A stretch of DNA of 64,000 nt from Paracentrotus lividus (GCA_940671915.1 CALNVZ010003430.1:18877546-18941545); one strand, 5' to 3'; shown: positions 10,140 through 22,760, counted from the first letter of the stretch. Notes: a model not told the origin generated them from the sequence alone. Translations and numbers: made by a program.

Positions 10140-10619
10140 AGAGGTGCCCCATATCAAATGCCTAAATCTGGTCACCTACTTTCAACATAGACAGTGTGCA
10201 TTAGATCGACAGACGGTTACCTGGTGGGGGTCGAATAAAATTTCAGGCTAGACACAGCTAATATTTAACGAAAAAACTAGGAGGCCATGGATCTTTCATG
10301 CTGAGTTCTAGGTAAATAGATTATTTTAGCAATTCGTATCTATTATGTGATCTTTGAGTTAAGGAGTACACGTGATTTTCTAACATTAACATGTACGAAA
10401 GAAATAGTAAAAAATATATCTTTACTTTAATTGGTCACATCATGTATTTAAGTTTTTCCCTTTTTCGATCCAACATTGCATACACAGTATTGAAAAACCA
10501 TAAAAATACAGATATATTAAAACCAAGCTGAACACCTTAAAGTGAACCACAAGTAAAATGTTTTAAATAAATCGCCCATTTTCACGACGTCATCGAACCT
10601 CAGAGGAAAATTCTGCTTA
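10140..10619. other. no gene seen
   Basis: AT-rich sequence without recognisable content. Confidence 0.5.
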
Positions 10620-10838
10620 ACGAATCCTAAATTCAATCAATATTAAATATTGGCAGTTTGCTGTATAAAGGCGACCATTGAGCAGCGCCAGATTGACGTT
10701 GCTGTCTCCCTTTCTAGTTAAACGCCAAACAGAGTAGCAGCAACTTCCATCTTTTAACGTCCTTTGGCATTACGCGGCTGGGGGTCGAACCCATGACCCT
10801 CTTGATTATGAGGCGGAAGGTCTATCAACTCAGCCAAC
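10620..10838 (-). mobile_element. tRNA-derived SINE, family S2
   Basis: Read on the minus strand, the head contains TTGGCTGAGTTGATAGACC (A-box-like), CCGCCTCATAATCAAGAGG (anticodon-arm-like) and GGGTTCGACCCCC (B box). The body follows with AAAGATGGAAGTTGCTGC and CAATCTGGCGCTGCTC. That last motif recurs in the fragment at 54374. It is a retroposon with internal Pol III promoter boxes, not a functional tRNA gene. The 3' end is not resolved. Confidence 0.65.
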
Positions 10839-13586
10839 ACAGAGCTGAGTCGATGGTTCAAAACTCAACTGCTATCTGTAGTAGATATCAAACTAGTATC
10901 TTGGGAGAAATTTTAGTCAAATTGAATTTTCAACAGGTGTACATGGAAAATATGGCAGAAAACAAAACAAAACAGGAAAGAAAAAAGATGCTAAGTCGAG
11001 CTCCGACAGGCAATGGTCGCTTTGATTCCCATTATGAGCATAAAAAGGTATTAAATACTTAAATCTGACACTAAAATCTAATCTAACATTTACAATCTAA
11101 TGCAAAATAAAACCACTAGAAAAAACTACCGAATTAGACAGTGGTAAGCAGAAATCAAATTCACTGCATGATTATTTGGGTCCGAATTGTTGAACCGAAC
11201 TTATGGCTATACAAAATACATAAATAAATGTAAGCATAAATGTTATACAACGCAATCCGGTGCTGAGAGCTCCCGTTAAAGGGCAAAACATTCAAAGTCA
11301 GTCACATGGACAAGTTGATACTGGACCGAACGCAATATTCACATAACCGCTAATGGCTATTTAACAGTCGGTCTTAGGTTTAGGCTCACTGGTATAACCG
11401 AACCATTCCAGCCAATGCACAAGGGCAATTTCGTCATGCATCGAACATTAACATCAATTTGCTCCCCTTTCCCTCGAGTTCCTTCCAAGTAACATCGGAT
11501 ATCCAGCCAAGCATTCAGCTTTGAACCGGATTATCGATCCAATTTGTTCCGGTTTTTAGCCGGAAGGTGTGTAGCCGAATGTCTCAAGACATTAAATAGC
11601 GGAGTCTTTTTTTCTCGGGGTCTAGCATTATTTTGTTTATGGAGAGGAGCCTGTGGAGCCGATTTATGTTTTCATGATGCGTAGAGAGCAAGGCTGTCTG
11701 GGAAATGAAAATTAGTTGCATCAAATTCGTCGAAGTAATGTTTTCTGTATGTAACGGTTGCAGAAAAGAGATGTCAAAAGCATTGTCTGCAGTGATTAAA
11801 TGATGTTGCGGTTATATGCGAAAACCCCCGTCGTAATACAGCCATTTTTAACGATCATAAAACATTTCATTCGTTAACACCATAATGATGATAATTATAT
11901 GTTCCACAAATTTCTCTTAGGTTCTACTGGGATTTGTTCATTATTTTTTATTTGTGATATTATCATTTCTATTTATAATTGTGAACATTAGGCCTTTTGA
12001 ATCAAAGACTAATCTGCTGAATATAATATTCAAGTGAAGTCGTCCGTTTTGTGTATTCGATCACTTGGAGGTGAAGAAATTCACTTAACCTAGAAATATA
12101 AGACTTCAATGCCTTTTCAAACTCTTCACCTATTTTCTAGGATATTTATTTATCGTTATATTATGTTACAATTTGTATGAAACAAACTGGGAAAGGATGG
12201 ATAATATAAGGGCTGCAAACGTACCCCCAGGGAATTATATTCGAAATAATTCGAAAGAAATTATATTTAAAAAAATAATAATAATAATTCACTATTGTAT
12301 CATACCAGAGAGGCGTAATTGATTCATCCTCTTTGTTCTTGCGTTTAATTTAGAGCAATAAGGATTAAAAAAAAAGATAGTCGGGCTCGTATACATATTA
12401 AAAAAAAATATTTATCAATATATTAAAGATATTAAGATATTAATCTTAACCATTGGAGCTTTTGCCTCCATGATTGGAGTTAAAAGACTTCCCGCTAGAG
12501 GCACTTAACGATGCGGAAGTAAGCATTACACATAAACGCTACGAAGGCGGTTGGTGGGAGGGGGGGGGGAGGGGCTTTCAGTAAACGTCTTCACAACCAC
12601 AAACACTGCAATTTAAATGTGATATTTTACATGTGCATCCCAACCCCCTCACTCTCAAAAAAGTTCCATGGCCCCTGTTACAATCCGATTTGGTACTATT
12701 TATCGATTATTTCGGAAGCATTCGTGAAAAGTAAACCGTGACAAATCGACTTTGACGTGAGCTCAAAACGTCATAGCAGCAATCACTCGTGTAAAAGCGC
12801 ATTTGAACTGATCATCTTGTTATTCAAGTGGAAATTCATATTGGTTTTTATTTCCCGCCATGTATGTATAGCCTAACCTTTGCTCCGTAACAGACCGGAA
12901 AGTTCGTAAGATAAAAATGATAATTAGTTATGAAGGAGAAGTTAGATGCGTTTTATACCATAATAATAAATAGCTTGTAGGACGCTTAGTTTTAGAAGTA
13001 GCATGACTTATAATTATTGTTTAATTTATAAGGAAACTAAAGCATGCATAGTGCCTGAAATTTTCCTTGGTTGTATCATTCAGCGACGAACGGGGAGTAA
13101 AAGTGGAATAATACAAAAATAAAATGTATTTTATACTGTAAAGGTATAGTAATAAAAACTTTTTAAAGATGCAAACTGATCATTCTTAAAATGAAAATTT
13201 GTATTACATATAGTTAACATGGTTAATGTAGGAATCACCCACGCACATGAGGAGGTTGACTTCTATGTGTATCTAATTCTTCACTTAATCTTGTCTCCTT
13301 TAATTATGTTTTTTGTCTCTTTATCGATTTTATTCAAATTTTTCAAATGGACTTATAAAAGATTCTAGGTATACTTTACCGATTGCTTTATTATTATCGT
13401 ATTCTAAGGCGTGAATGATCATGCTAAAGGTTAATCAGCGTCGGATCAAATACCATCCAATCCAATTATGTGATATTAATATTCAGGTTCAATTAGTGAT
13501 TAACAAAATAGGGTGTGGTCTTGTTGCACCCCCAGGATCCGCCACAGTTAACCTGCTTGAGTAGCAAAGCAAATGTTTAATGTAAT
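10839..13586. other. no gene seen; minor repeats
   Basis: About 2.7 kb of AT-rich DNA. ACCGAAC-containing motifs recur near 11190, 11325 and 11397 without a clear unit. A G-run lies near 12561, and short AAT triplets near 12272-12288. The 89-codon frame at 10793-11062 starts inside the SINE and is not credible. Confidence 0.45.
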
Positions 13587-13837
13587 GTGGCGGTCACAAC
13601 TCGTCGTAGGCTACGGGGCACGTGCCATCAACGTAGCCTGCGTTGCATGTACAATGCACGCACAGGTCCTGGGTCAACTTCTGCGATTCCTGCGTTTCTG
13701 TAGTAAGGGTATTGTCAAAACTTCTTGTACGTCGTACATGCATTGTACCTGCAAGGTACCTCCGCTGCATGAATTCTCTATAAAAGGTGATCGTAGGGAG
13801 TTGCACGTCGACGGTACGGCGAGTTGTGACCGCCGCA
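13587..13837. mobile_element. TIR element, family C, copy 1
   Basis: 21-bp terminal inverted repeats with two mismatches (TGTGGCGGTCACAACTCG left; CGAGTTGTGACCGCCGCA right), with TAA on both flanks. The interior is CG-rich with GTTGCATGTACAATGCACG. A diverged relative with the same left end and interior lies at 27935-28325. The 108-codon (plus) and 83-codon (minus) frames across it are by-products of high GC. Confidence 0.75.
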
Positions 13838-16195
13838 TAAGGCATGTACTTCTTACAGAACGCTTAAAATGTCAGAATAATTTAGGTCGGACATCATAGT
13901 CATGTTCATGATATCTTGTGTGGAGTACGTGTAATGAATTGCGAGTTGCTGAAGCTATCATCGAATGTAATGCTCGGATCAATATTGCTCCCATCTGTAT
14001 TATTACCCAGGCCCGTGACCATCATGCTCTGGAAATTGAACAGTCTTGATTGATTAATATGAAACGGGTTTTGCATTCAAAATCCGAACTTGAAAGATAG
14101 CACGCGGGACTGCATTTTGTAATGAGATAGTAACTATTCAAGATATTAAGTTTTATTGTACCACATGTATTTTTTTGCTATCGTGTCGACAATATGGGAC
14201 TTTATTTAACAGATTTCATGCCTTTTTCCGCTACCAAAATTGGAAGTTATTTTTCTTTTGCCTTAAAACAGAGAATAAAGAGTTGTAATGGTTACTGCTT
14301 ATGAAAGCAATAATAAGTTCATTGTCTTATAGTAATATAAAAATAAATTTACATGTACATTGAAATCATTTAATTCACAAATTTTCATTTTACATTCGTG
14401 TGTTAAAATTTTTGTATTTGTCTTACTGAATTCGAATATAAAATAAATTTCAAAATTGTCTTGAAAACAAATATTTGCAAGGCTTTACGGCACGGCTTTA
14501 GAAAGCGAAATATGTACGATATCTCGTGAACTTCATTCGACAGGTATCCGGTATTGTGAAACTCAAAGCCAATACAATACCTGAGGTGATCTTATTGGCT
14601 TTCCTTAAGTTATTCCCTTTTGAAAACCCGCTTTGGCTGAAAATCCCCTCGTGTTGTTAATAATTAACAATAGAGATGGACCACGTAATTCATTTTTTTT
14701 TAAATAGTAAGTCCGCCTCGGAGGAAGCTTTATTCTGTGGATGGCGATGGTTTATTTTTGTATTTGCTAGTACCTGGACAATGATTACGGTTTTTCGTCC
14801 ACCTTTACGTTTCCTTTCTGACTCTGTTTATCTCTCCCATTTATCTGATCACTCTTTCTCCCTCTCCAAACCCATTTCAACTGTTGTCTCAGTATTTATC
14901 CACATGTATAATATTTTTCTCTGTGCTACCCTATTGAATCTATGGTCCTCATTATCGTTCGTTTCTCTCCCCCTGTCTCTCCCTCTTGTTATCTTTTATT
15001 CTTTCCCACAGTCTCTCTGTCCCCCTCTCTCCCCCTCTCTCTTTAATAGTTGTCCTATATGTGATACGTCTTGTCGAAATGAGAGAGAAGTCGCAGATCA
15101 AAGATCCGAGTAAATCGACAAACTAATAAAAAACTTCAAATTTTGAGGAAATTTTTTGTTTTTGATTTTCTGGTTCTACCATGCTCACTTTGCTCTGTTA
15201 AAAAAATGAGTTGAAATGATAACGGGAAAGTGGAAAAAAGCAGTTTTTTCGGCGAGTGTTTTTTCGGTCATGATTTTTTTTCCGGACATACAAGCGAACG
15301 TCCACGCTCATTTCCCCCTCTCCGTTTTGCTCCGGCCCTTAGCAACGCATGGTTTTGTTATTGACGTTCACGGTCATGTGATGTGTGATTTCAACTGGCT
15401 TTTTGTTCGTTTTTGTGAGCGAATAGCGAACTAAGCTCTCTTTAGCTTGCTGCACTCAGAAATTTGCGTGCGATGCCACAACTGCTTTGAATAAAGCTGT
15501 TTCATCCGGGATAGCGGAGCATGCAAAACGAATGTCAGATCTAACAATCGGGTGGGGGAGAGGGGGGGGGGGTATGTGGGGAAAAGCTACTATTGCTTGA
15601 CTTGCTATCTCGATCCAAATGAATGTTAATATTCAGCATTTTATTTTAGGGGCCGCGATATCTGTTGTCCTGATGGGAAATTAAAACCTCCTTATAAACA
15701 AATTTGGTCCATCAGGGAAACATAGAGCATACAAAAGAGGTGACGTGATAATACTTCTGATACAAGTATTAGGTTAAAGTCTTCTGCAGTTTATTTTACC
15801 AAGTAACGTGTTTAAGAAAGTAGCGTTTACTAAACACGACGAAACAAAATACGATTTACTCTTAAAATAATTCATTTCTAAAAATTATTAATATCTTCTT
15901 ATTACTGGTAACAAGTTTGATCAATAAAACGAGATCGAGCACACATTTACGTTTTTTTATTTGTTTCTTTAAGCTAACCTAGCCACTCATAAAAACGTGA
16001 TCAGAGAATTCTAAACATTCGTGAGCGCAAATATTTATTAAACATTTTGGAGGCTTATCTCTATCATATACTTATTCAAAGAATATAAACAAAACTTCAT
16101 AAGCCCCAGTTACAAGAATAATTTAGTCTATAGACCATTATTATGTTCAAAATTTCCAACAGAGTTCAGATCAAAATGACTCGCTTTATTATAAG
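13838..16195. other. no gene seen; pyrimidine-rich patch
   Basis: AT-rich, with a C/T-rich stretch at 14810-15060 that holds the 145-codon plus frame open with Ser/Leu/Pro. A GC-richer patch at 15270-15470 (TTAGCAACGCATGG, GACGTTCACGG) is faintly promoter-like but has no coherent site cluster. A G-run lies near 15562. Confidence 0.45.
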
Positions 16196-17048
16196 TAAAG
16201 GGCCTGTCCCACAGAAGGCGATCGTTGTGGCGACAACCTATGCATGCTAGAATCTGCCAGAATCGTGTCAGAATCGTAGGTGACCGAAGATCATATACGA
16301 ATCTACGACTCTGTCTACGATAGGCTACGACAACGACTTGCTTCCACGCAAACAATAGACTAACAATAGCTGGTATCCGATAATACAATAGCCTCGACCT
16401 TCGCGCATCTCGTGGCTCGACTTCTCTTGTCGCAGCTTAAAATCAACCAAAATATGAACTTGCGCACTGTGGCGATCCTCGCGACTGACACAGGCGATCG
16501 ATTGTTTTCTACCTGATGGCGGCCTGTCGCCTTTAGGTTCGTGATAGTCCTCTCAGTCGCGCATCATAATTTGGGTCGTGCGAGATTTTTGAAAATTTCA
16601 AAAATCAGCGGCGACTGTGCAGTATCTGAATGGGAGGCCGATCATGATTTTGGTGAATGAAGGTGGCGACCGTAGGTCGTAGCGGCTTAAATTTCACTGG
16701 CCTTTCGGTTCAGCGATGCGTGCAACGTACGCTGGAGTGCGGCAACCTACAACTGGCCGCCGTTCTGCTCTGCTAAACACGTTCTATTTTGCGACAATCT
16801 ACGATAGCAAATTGTCGCGACAAGAGAAGACAGGCTACGGTCATTGACGTCAACGAAACTGACGCCGGCTATTGTTGAACTTGTTGAGAAACCATCGTCG
16901 AACAGAATTTTGCTACGTATTTGTTGGCGACAAACGCGATAATTCACGATCTTACAGGCGATGGACCTTGCGCATGGTTGGCGATGGGTACTAAAAAAGT
17001 AGTTCGTAGGTTGTCGCCACAACGATCGCCTCTGTGGACAGGCCTTTA
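16196..17048. mobile_element. 853-bp TIR transposon, non-autonomous
   Basis: Terminal inverted repeats of about 43 bp: TAAAGGGCCTGTCCCACAG... and GGCGATCGTTGTGGCGACAA, matched at the right by TTGTCGCCACAACGATCGCC and CTGTGGACAGGCCTTTA, with three single-base gaps. The interior is CG-rich, full of TCGT/ACGA permutations (TCTACGACTC, GGCTACGACAAC). Minus-strand frames of 86 and 106 codons inside show no DDE or zinc-finger motif. It probably moves through a transposase encoded elsewhere. The target duplication is not clear. Confidence 0.8.
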
Positions 17049-18970
17049 GAGTATACGCGATTGACATTCAAAGAAGCACGCAAACATCGGAATAAAAACC
17101 CCAAAAGGTTTTAAAATAGTTTTGTTTCTAACTAATTTAGCGCAGGATTGGTAAACACTTTTCTTAAAAGAGGCGGACTTTTTCTTAAACAATTAGAAAG
17201 AGCATGACGTTTTTATTTATTGACGAGAGATATAAAAAAACTAACCAAATTCAGCTTCTTTTTTTTGAGAAGATTTGAATGTTATTTAGACAACATCACC
17301 GTTTGCCTCGATCATGCGTGACGGACGAAGTATTGTTTTCTGTATACCTGAATGCACCTCCTCATGGTCAATCGTTTCACCTTTGTAACAAGTGGTTGCT
17401 AGGGCATTTCGGTGAGTACAACGGTGACAAAATGTTCTTATTTTCTGGCGCGGAGTCAAACGGAAGTCAAACTTCGAAGACGTTTTTCTCTTGATTTTGA
17501 TTTTCCAAGAGCAAATTCTCCTCGCGTTCAGAGGCTAATATCTCCACTTCTAATTTACTCTTTAACAGTCGGGTTATATATCAAATTCAAGGCAATAATC
17601 AGGGATCAATAATATCAAATAAAATGGATTTCAAAAATCGCGATTAGTCTCTCATATCGACGTGACGCATCACATATATGATGTTCCCATCTTTTCATTT
17701 ATGTGTGAATCCAATAACACATTTTCTTGACCGTCTGGGCTCTTGTCTGCAGTCCCAATGTTCTTAATCAGTGGTCCTCATAAGGTCCCTACCCAAAATA
17801 ATGGCATATCGCTGGCTCAGTCATGGGGGGGGGGGGGTCCTAGCGAGGGTATCTACCACCTGGCCCTTTCAAGGGGGTAAAGTTCACTCCTCCCTATTTT
17901 TTTTACCTCCCCCTCTCCGAATTAGTTGCCATTATTTTTGTTTGTTTGTTTTGTGTGTGTGTGCGTGTTTTTGTTGGAACATGCACTGACACCCTCAATG
18001 ACCTAGTTTGGGTAGGCCACTAGTATACAAATACCTCATCTTTTCATCACATCAGCTCTGATGCATCGGACCAGCGGCAGATTCAAGATTTAAAAATTTG
18101 GAAAATGGGCGGGTGGGGAGGGGGGGGGGGGATGCATACGCCAAATTCACCAAAAATATGGCGAGTCAGTCGAAAAAGTGTCTGATATCAACATGTTCAT
18201 CGAACTCCCTCCCCACATAGGGGGCGCTTACTTTTTGCGCCCCTTCTGCATCTGCCAATGGCGGACTCATAATCATCGTGAACTCTAGTCCCGATTTCTT
18301 GTTGGCCTTTGGCATTTCTTCGTTTATAGATGCGATATTGAATCTCGCAAGAAGCTTTTGTTTGATCCTTCTCAATATTCATCACCAGGTCTAACCAGCT
18401 TAACCTCGGAATGAATAAGCGTTTTCAAGGAATCAAAAGAGACATATCCCAAGATTGTTTACGACCAGAAAAACAGATACGTGTTAAGATATTTTTAATA
18501 TAGAAATATTTCTTGGACAAAACAACGTTGGTGTTTTATCATATGTGTGTAGGTAATATAAATTTAGATGCAATGAAATGGGTCGTACTCTTGTAGTTTC
18601 CCCTTTTAAACGAAAATTGATGTGAGGACAACAAAAGAATGAAAATCAATGAATAAAAATTCAAAGTAAACCAGATAATTGCAAGTAACTAGTTAGACTT
18701 ATCTTTACTGTGATCTCCCTATATATAGCCTAAATTAATATTCATATAAATTTAAACGAGAAAATAAAGAAAAAGTTCCCCTTACACCTGTATACGTGTA
18801 TATTCATTTTAATTGTTTTCCGGGGGATGTTGCAATCTCTTGCGGACGACGCAAATACCCAGTTTACAAAGTAATCTGAGGTATTTTGAGAAATTGTGTA
18901 AGGCAAGCAGAAACAAAAAGAAGGAAACGTATAGGAGAAAAGGAAAGAAAAAAAAAAGAGAGATAGAATA
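17049..18970. other. no gene seen; G-runs
   Basis: Short open frames only. TTCG|GTGAGTACAA near 17412 is a good donor consensus without a matching acceptor. Long G-runs at about 17826-17837 and 18119-18131 sit in a C/G-rich debris patch with AGCGGCAGATTCAAG, perhaps remnants of family B. Confidence 0.4.
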
Positions 18971-18971
18971 C

Positions 18972-19155
18972 ACTCTAAAAACTGAAGTGCTATTTTGCGG
19001 TATTCTTATAGTGACTGCACTTTATGTGCTATATCAGTCTTAGCACTTGAACGAGTACTAATTTATCAGCAAAAAAGTGCAATGTCGGTGAGATTCAAAA
19101 CGGGGTCCTCTGAGACATGGAAGAGTCCTGCTGACGTTACCGATACCAGCGGAGA
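18972..19155 (-). mobile_element. tRNA-derived SINE, family S1
   Basis: The left end CACTCTAAAAACTGAAGTGC is the family's 3' terminus in inverse orientation. GAGATTCAAAACGGGGTCC is a decayed B box, followed by AGACATGGAAGAGTCC and GCTGACGTTACCGATACC, the complement of the tRNA-like head seen at 34493. Confidence 0.7.
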
Positions 19156-19221
19156 TATTCCTAACTTACTTTAATTGACAGCGTAGTTATAATAATGTGC
19201 TTTTCATTTAGGCAAATTTTG

Positions 19222-19316
19222 TGTATTGTACGTCAGCGCTTCCCATGGTCCCGGGTTCAATTCTCAACAGAGTCACGCCTTTTCTGCTGAAAGTTCAGCT
19301 AGCATAAAACTGTTAA
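19222..19316 (+). mobile_element. tRNA-derived SINE, family S1, fragment
   Basis: GTCAGCGCTTCCCATGGTCC and GGGTTCAATTCTCAAC (B box), followed by TTTCTGCTGAAAGTTCAGC. The same order, inverted, is seen at 34177-34385. It lies about 70 bp from the minus-oriented copy at 18972, so the two SINEs are back to back. Confidence 0.65.
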
Positions 19317-19319
19317 AAC

Positions 19320-19905
19320 GGCAAATAATAGCTAAAAAGTGGGATGAAAATTGTGTATTTGAAAAAGAAGGGGAAAGAGAAACAGAAGAAAAAAAATAGC
19401 AAAAAGAAAAAAGAGAGATAGAGAAAGAGAGAGAAAAAAAAAAGGTTAATAAGGAAAAAATAGAGATAAGATATCTCGAAGAACAAACAAATACATTAGT
19501 TAGAAGCTCCTGAAAATGCAAGGACATGAAATTTCAAAGAAAACAAAAGAAGATTGATAATAAAATTAGAATAAGTACTTACCTCGAGGTCAAATTCATC
19601 AATAAAAAAAAAAGGAGGAATATAAGAAAGTCAGATCATCGTTCATTGTGATTGATCAAAACCGTACTGATGCACTCAATCCCTAAAGCACTTTAATACA
19701 GAACAAATAAACATATAAACCGATAGACCTTTTGACGTCTAGATATAAAATGATCATTTAGAAAATGATGATAATTCGATCAAACATATTCAAATTTAAG
19801 ATCTGTACCCTTTTCCTTGGAATGAGATCGAATTCCGAAAAAATGAAACAAAATTTATTACAAATACATGTATTGGTTTTTATGTGCATACTTGAAAATT
19901 TAACC
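19320..19905. other. A-rich DNA, no gene seen
   Basis: A/G-rich stretch at 19365-19460 with GAGA runs. On the minus strand CTCGAG|GTAAGTAC near 19581 is an excellent donor consensus, but no acceptor or sensible frame precedes it. Confidence 0.4.
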
Positions 19906-20411
19906 AGCATTTTTTGCTAATGTGTGCTGCCGTAAAATGTAACCGACAATTTCAGTTAATGTGTGCTGCCGTAAAATGTAACCGACAATTTCAGTTAATG
20001 TGTGCTGCCGTAAAATGTAACCGACAATTTCAGTTCATGTGTGCTGCCGTAAAATGTAACCGACAATTTCAGTTCATGTGTGCAAGCTTGAAATGTAACT
20101 ATTTGTGTTAATGTTCAAGCTTGAAATGTAACAAACAATCTTTGCTAATGTGTGCAGCATTGAAATGTAACCGACAATTGTTGCTAATATGTGCAGCCTT
20201 GAAATGTAACCGACAGTTTTTGCTTATATGTGCAGCTTTGAATCTGAAAATATATTTTTTTTAAAATCTGTGCAGCCTTGAAATGCTGCAACAAACATTT
20301 TTTTTTTGTTGTTGTTTTGTTTTGTTTTTTTTGTTAATGTGCAACCTTGAAATGTAACAAATACTTTTTTTTTTACTAACTTTCACAAGCTTAAAATGTA
20401 GCAAACAATCT
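19906..20411 (+). repeat. 39-bp minisatellite
   Basis: About 13 units of 39 bp based on GTGTGCTGCCGTAAAATGTA and ACCGACAATTTCAG. The first four units are nearly identical and the later ones decay (GCAGCCTTGAAATGTAAC) and pick up T-runs. Because 39 is a multiple of 3, one frame is open over the first units as a 13-residue peptide repeat (MCAAVKCNRQFQL), stopping at 20111. Confidence 0.95.
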
Positions 20412-20515
20412 TCTTGGGTATGTTTCTTCTAAATAAATCTGTATCAAATATGGCAATGGTTGGTAATTTTTGAGCTCAGACTATCAAATATATCATGATC
20501 ATGACAAGAAAGGTA

Positions 20516-20620
20516 ATATCGTCGGCCTCATGCCAAAAGGGCCTTAACATTTTTAAAGGCCATTCATATTGTACACATAATAAAAACGGTAAGACCCTTC
20601 TGGCATGAGGCCGACGATAT
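20516..20620. mobile_element. 105-bp palindromic MITE
   Basis: Inverted arms of about 33 bp with three mismatches, ATATCGTCGGCCTCATGCCA plus AAAGGGCCTTAAC and its complement at the right end (TGGCATGAGGCCGACGATAT), with about 40 bp of AT-rich centre. Confidence 0.85.
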
Positions 20621-21060
20621 GTTCCTTGTTTTCTCATTATATGAAGGACAGTAACCCTGCCCCTGAATCAAAGTAATTCACTGTATACATGAATACAAAA
20701 ACTTTGTCATTCATGTAAACCTTCCTGTCATGAAGACATGTATAATGTCACGTAAAATCTGTTTCCTGGAGTCTTTGAAGGTTTCCTTAATCCCACATGT
20801 AGTTTCTGGTGTATAGAATCTATAAGAAACTAAAGGAGAGGCTATAATGTATTTACTATGTAGATTCAAGGGCCAAGAGTGACATCAAATTACATTAAGG
20901 TTAAGAAGTAAGCTTGAAATCGATGTTGACGAGGACGTACCTCAGATTACAGTCTTCTCTTACGGAATAAAAACGTGATTTCAATTTCAATTTATTCCGG
21001 TTTCAAAACAATACGTATTGAAAATAGTGACTGAAAAGATATTTGGCGAGAGGAAATTAT
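20621..21060. other. no gene seen
   Basis: AT-rich sequence. TTCAATTTCAATTTATTCCGG near 20980 resembles the 3' end of a retroposon but is too short to assign. Confidence 0.4.
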
Positions 21061-21099
21061 ATAAAGTCGACAGAGTTTCGTAAATATAGTCGAGCGCTA

Positions 21100-21270
21100 T
21101 AATCACTTGAAATGGGATGCAAAGGGTATGAGTGTGAGCCCCGGAAAAGCACTTACCTCTAGCTTGAGAAAGGCACTTTATCTATATTGCTTCTCCCCCA
21201 CCCAGGTGTTAGTGGGAGATCGGTAGAAATAGAACGGGTACGCAATCCATGTCTCCCAAAATTGAGATAC
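21100..21270 (-). repeat. possible interspersed repeat
   Basis: Read on minus: GGGAGACATGGATTGCGTACC, then CACCTGGGTGGGGGAGAAGC, AAAGTGCC and GCTAGAG|GTAAGTGC. The wording resembles common invertebrate SINE bodies (CACCCAGGTG next to AAAGTGCCTTGCTCAAG). This rests on memory of repeat style and no second copy is in the window. The embedded GTAAGTGC is probably not a real donor. Confidence 0.3.
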
Positions 21271-22019
21271 CCACAATATAACAAAAGTAAATTTTGAACT
21301 GTTTGTATTTCCCATGATCTCAATAAAACTGTGGCGGAAAAATACTTTAAATTTAGAATGCTCGTGAATTATAATAATCTTAATCCAAACCTGCAAATTT
21401 CAACTTTATTTTAACATTCAAAATGTATCTGATCATCCATTTGAATATACATTTTAAATTTATTCGTAATGTTCGTCGCTTTTACGCACATTTTGGTTTC
21501 AAAAGACTTTTGCTGAGTGATCCGCAGAGTAGTTAGTCAAATTCCAATCTAAAAGTTATATTTGAAAAAATTCTTATCTAAAAACAAACTTCAATTCTTA
21601 TCGAATGGCACAGTTTGCCTATCGAAATAAATATCTCAGTTCTATTTTCTTCATGTTATTGTTCAATAAAAGAAATAAAGTCCATTGTGATTGAGTGGTG
21701 TATTCATGATTAATTTGTATATTTTGTACCGTTTAGTATTCTTGCCGTTTAGTATTATGTGATGAGACAATGTTCAGCTATCTTTCCTCAACTTCGCTTC
21801 GTAGAGATAGCTATATCCAGACCGCTGTTAGAAGTGATAGTTTATCCCATCAACTCAATCAACGATGGTTATTTCCTAAATGCTTTATCTAGAATTAGCA
21901 TGTTCTTTGTTTATGCAATGGAACCACACTTTTCCTTTATTGTGATGTAATGTTCAGGATAAAAAATGGTGTCAATATTGAATTTCCAATGTTTCCACTG
22001 AGCAACTTTTTTGAACCAC
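21271..22019. other. no gene seen
   Basis: AT-rich sequence with short frames only. Confidence 0.5.
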
Positions 22020-22023
22020 CACA

Positions 22024-22074
<51 letters not shown>

Positions 22075-22085
22075 AACAACAACAT
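22020..22085 (+). repeat. CAA microsatellite
   Basis: (CAA)n with one CAT and one ATA interruption, about 65 bp. It produces poly-Thr on plus and poly-Val on minus in the overlapping frames. Confidence 0.95.
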
Positions 22086-22651
22086 CCTCTTTTTCTTCTT
22101 TCTTCCTCTTTCCCTTCATATTAACATTATACTTTTGAGTTTTTTCAACTCTAAACATCCTATTGTTTTGAATATGATTATTATGTTGCTTATTAACCTC
22201 TAGAGGGTTACGGCTAAGCATTAATTGCAAGTTTGAATTCCCTTTCAGAAACACGCAAGGTCGGTTTTTTAAAGGAATCAATATTAAAGTTTGTGCTTGC
22301 TCCTATATTATTCATAACAAGTTTGCAATATGACCCAACAACATCAGCTCAAAATATTGATCTTGACTATTTTGAGGAATTGCACAATAAATAACACACT
22401 CGATTTACGTCTTTGCAACAAGACATTGTGCAAATAATTATTAATCTGACACACTGCCATATGCATATTTCCCGGAAAGATATATTCATGTTCTTCGCGT
22501 ATACCTGATACAACGGCTATCAGATGGTTGTTGGAAGATCAAAATAACATCATGTTTGATTTTCCAAAAGCTGCATCCACATGTACCGCTTGGTCCCCCG
22601 TTAATATAGGGCCTACATTCACTCTCCTTCGGCCTCAACCAGACAATACAT

Positions 22652-22760
22652 GGTCACGTGACCATTCTAATGTTTCCCGCCATAAAATGACGTCAGGTGC
22701 ATGCTCGACGCGCGTTTCTGACGAAACTCGTCATATCCTACCTTCGCCATTGCTTAGATC
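22652..22760 (+). promoter_or_regulatory. candidate promoter: E-box, E2F and CRE sites
   Basis: Within 44 bp lie GGTCACGTGACC (22652-22663, palindromic E-box of MITF/USF type), TTTCCCGCC (22673-22681, E2F consensus) and TGACGTCA (22688-22695, full CRE). They are followed by a CpG-bearing stretch (CTCGACGCGCGTTTCTGACG). This density contrasts with the AT-rich surroundings and is the most promoter-like spot in the window. There is no TATA box at the expected distance, consistent with a dispersed CpG-type start. Binding is inferred from consensus only. Confidence 0.5.

Noticed and set aside
10767-10838. tRNA gene on the minus strand
   Set aside because: A and B boxes are present, but the arms do not pair properly and it continues into a SINE body shared with 54374.
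14676-15113. 145-codon plus frame rich in Ser, Leu and Pro
   Set aside because: It follows a pyrimidine-rich stretch; composition is explained by the DNA bias.
19914-20111. 65-codon repeat protein with Cys-containing 13-residue units
   Set aside because: It is the translation of a 39-bp minisatellite, with decay outside the first units and no gene context.
19577-21160. Strong minus-strand GTAAGT donors near 19581 and 21150
   Set aside because: The first has no acceptor or frame before it; the second lies in a probable interspersed repeat.
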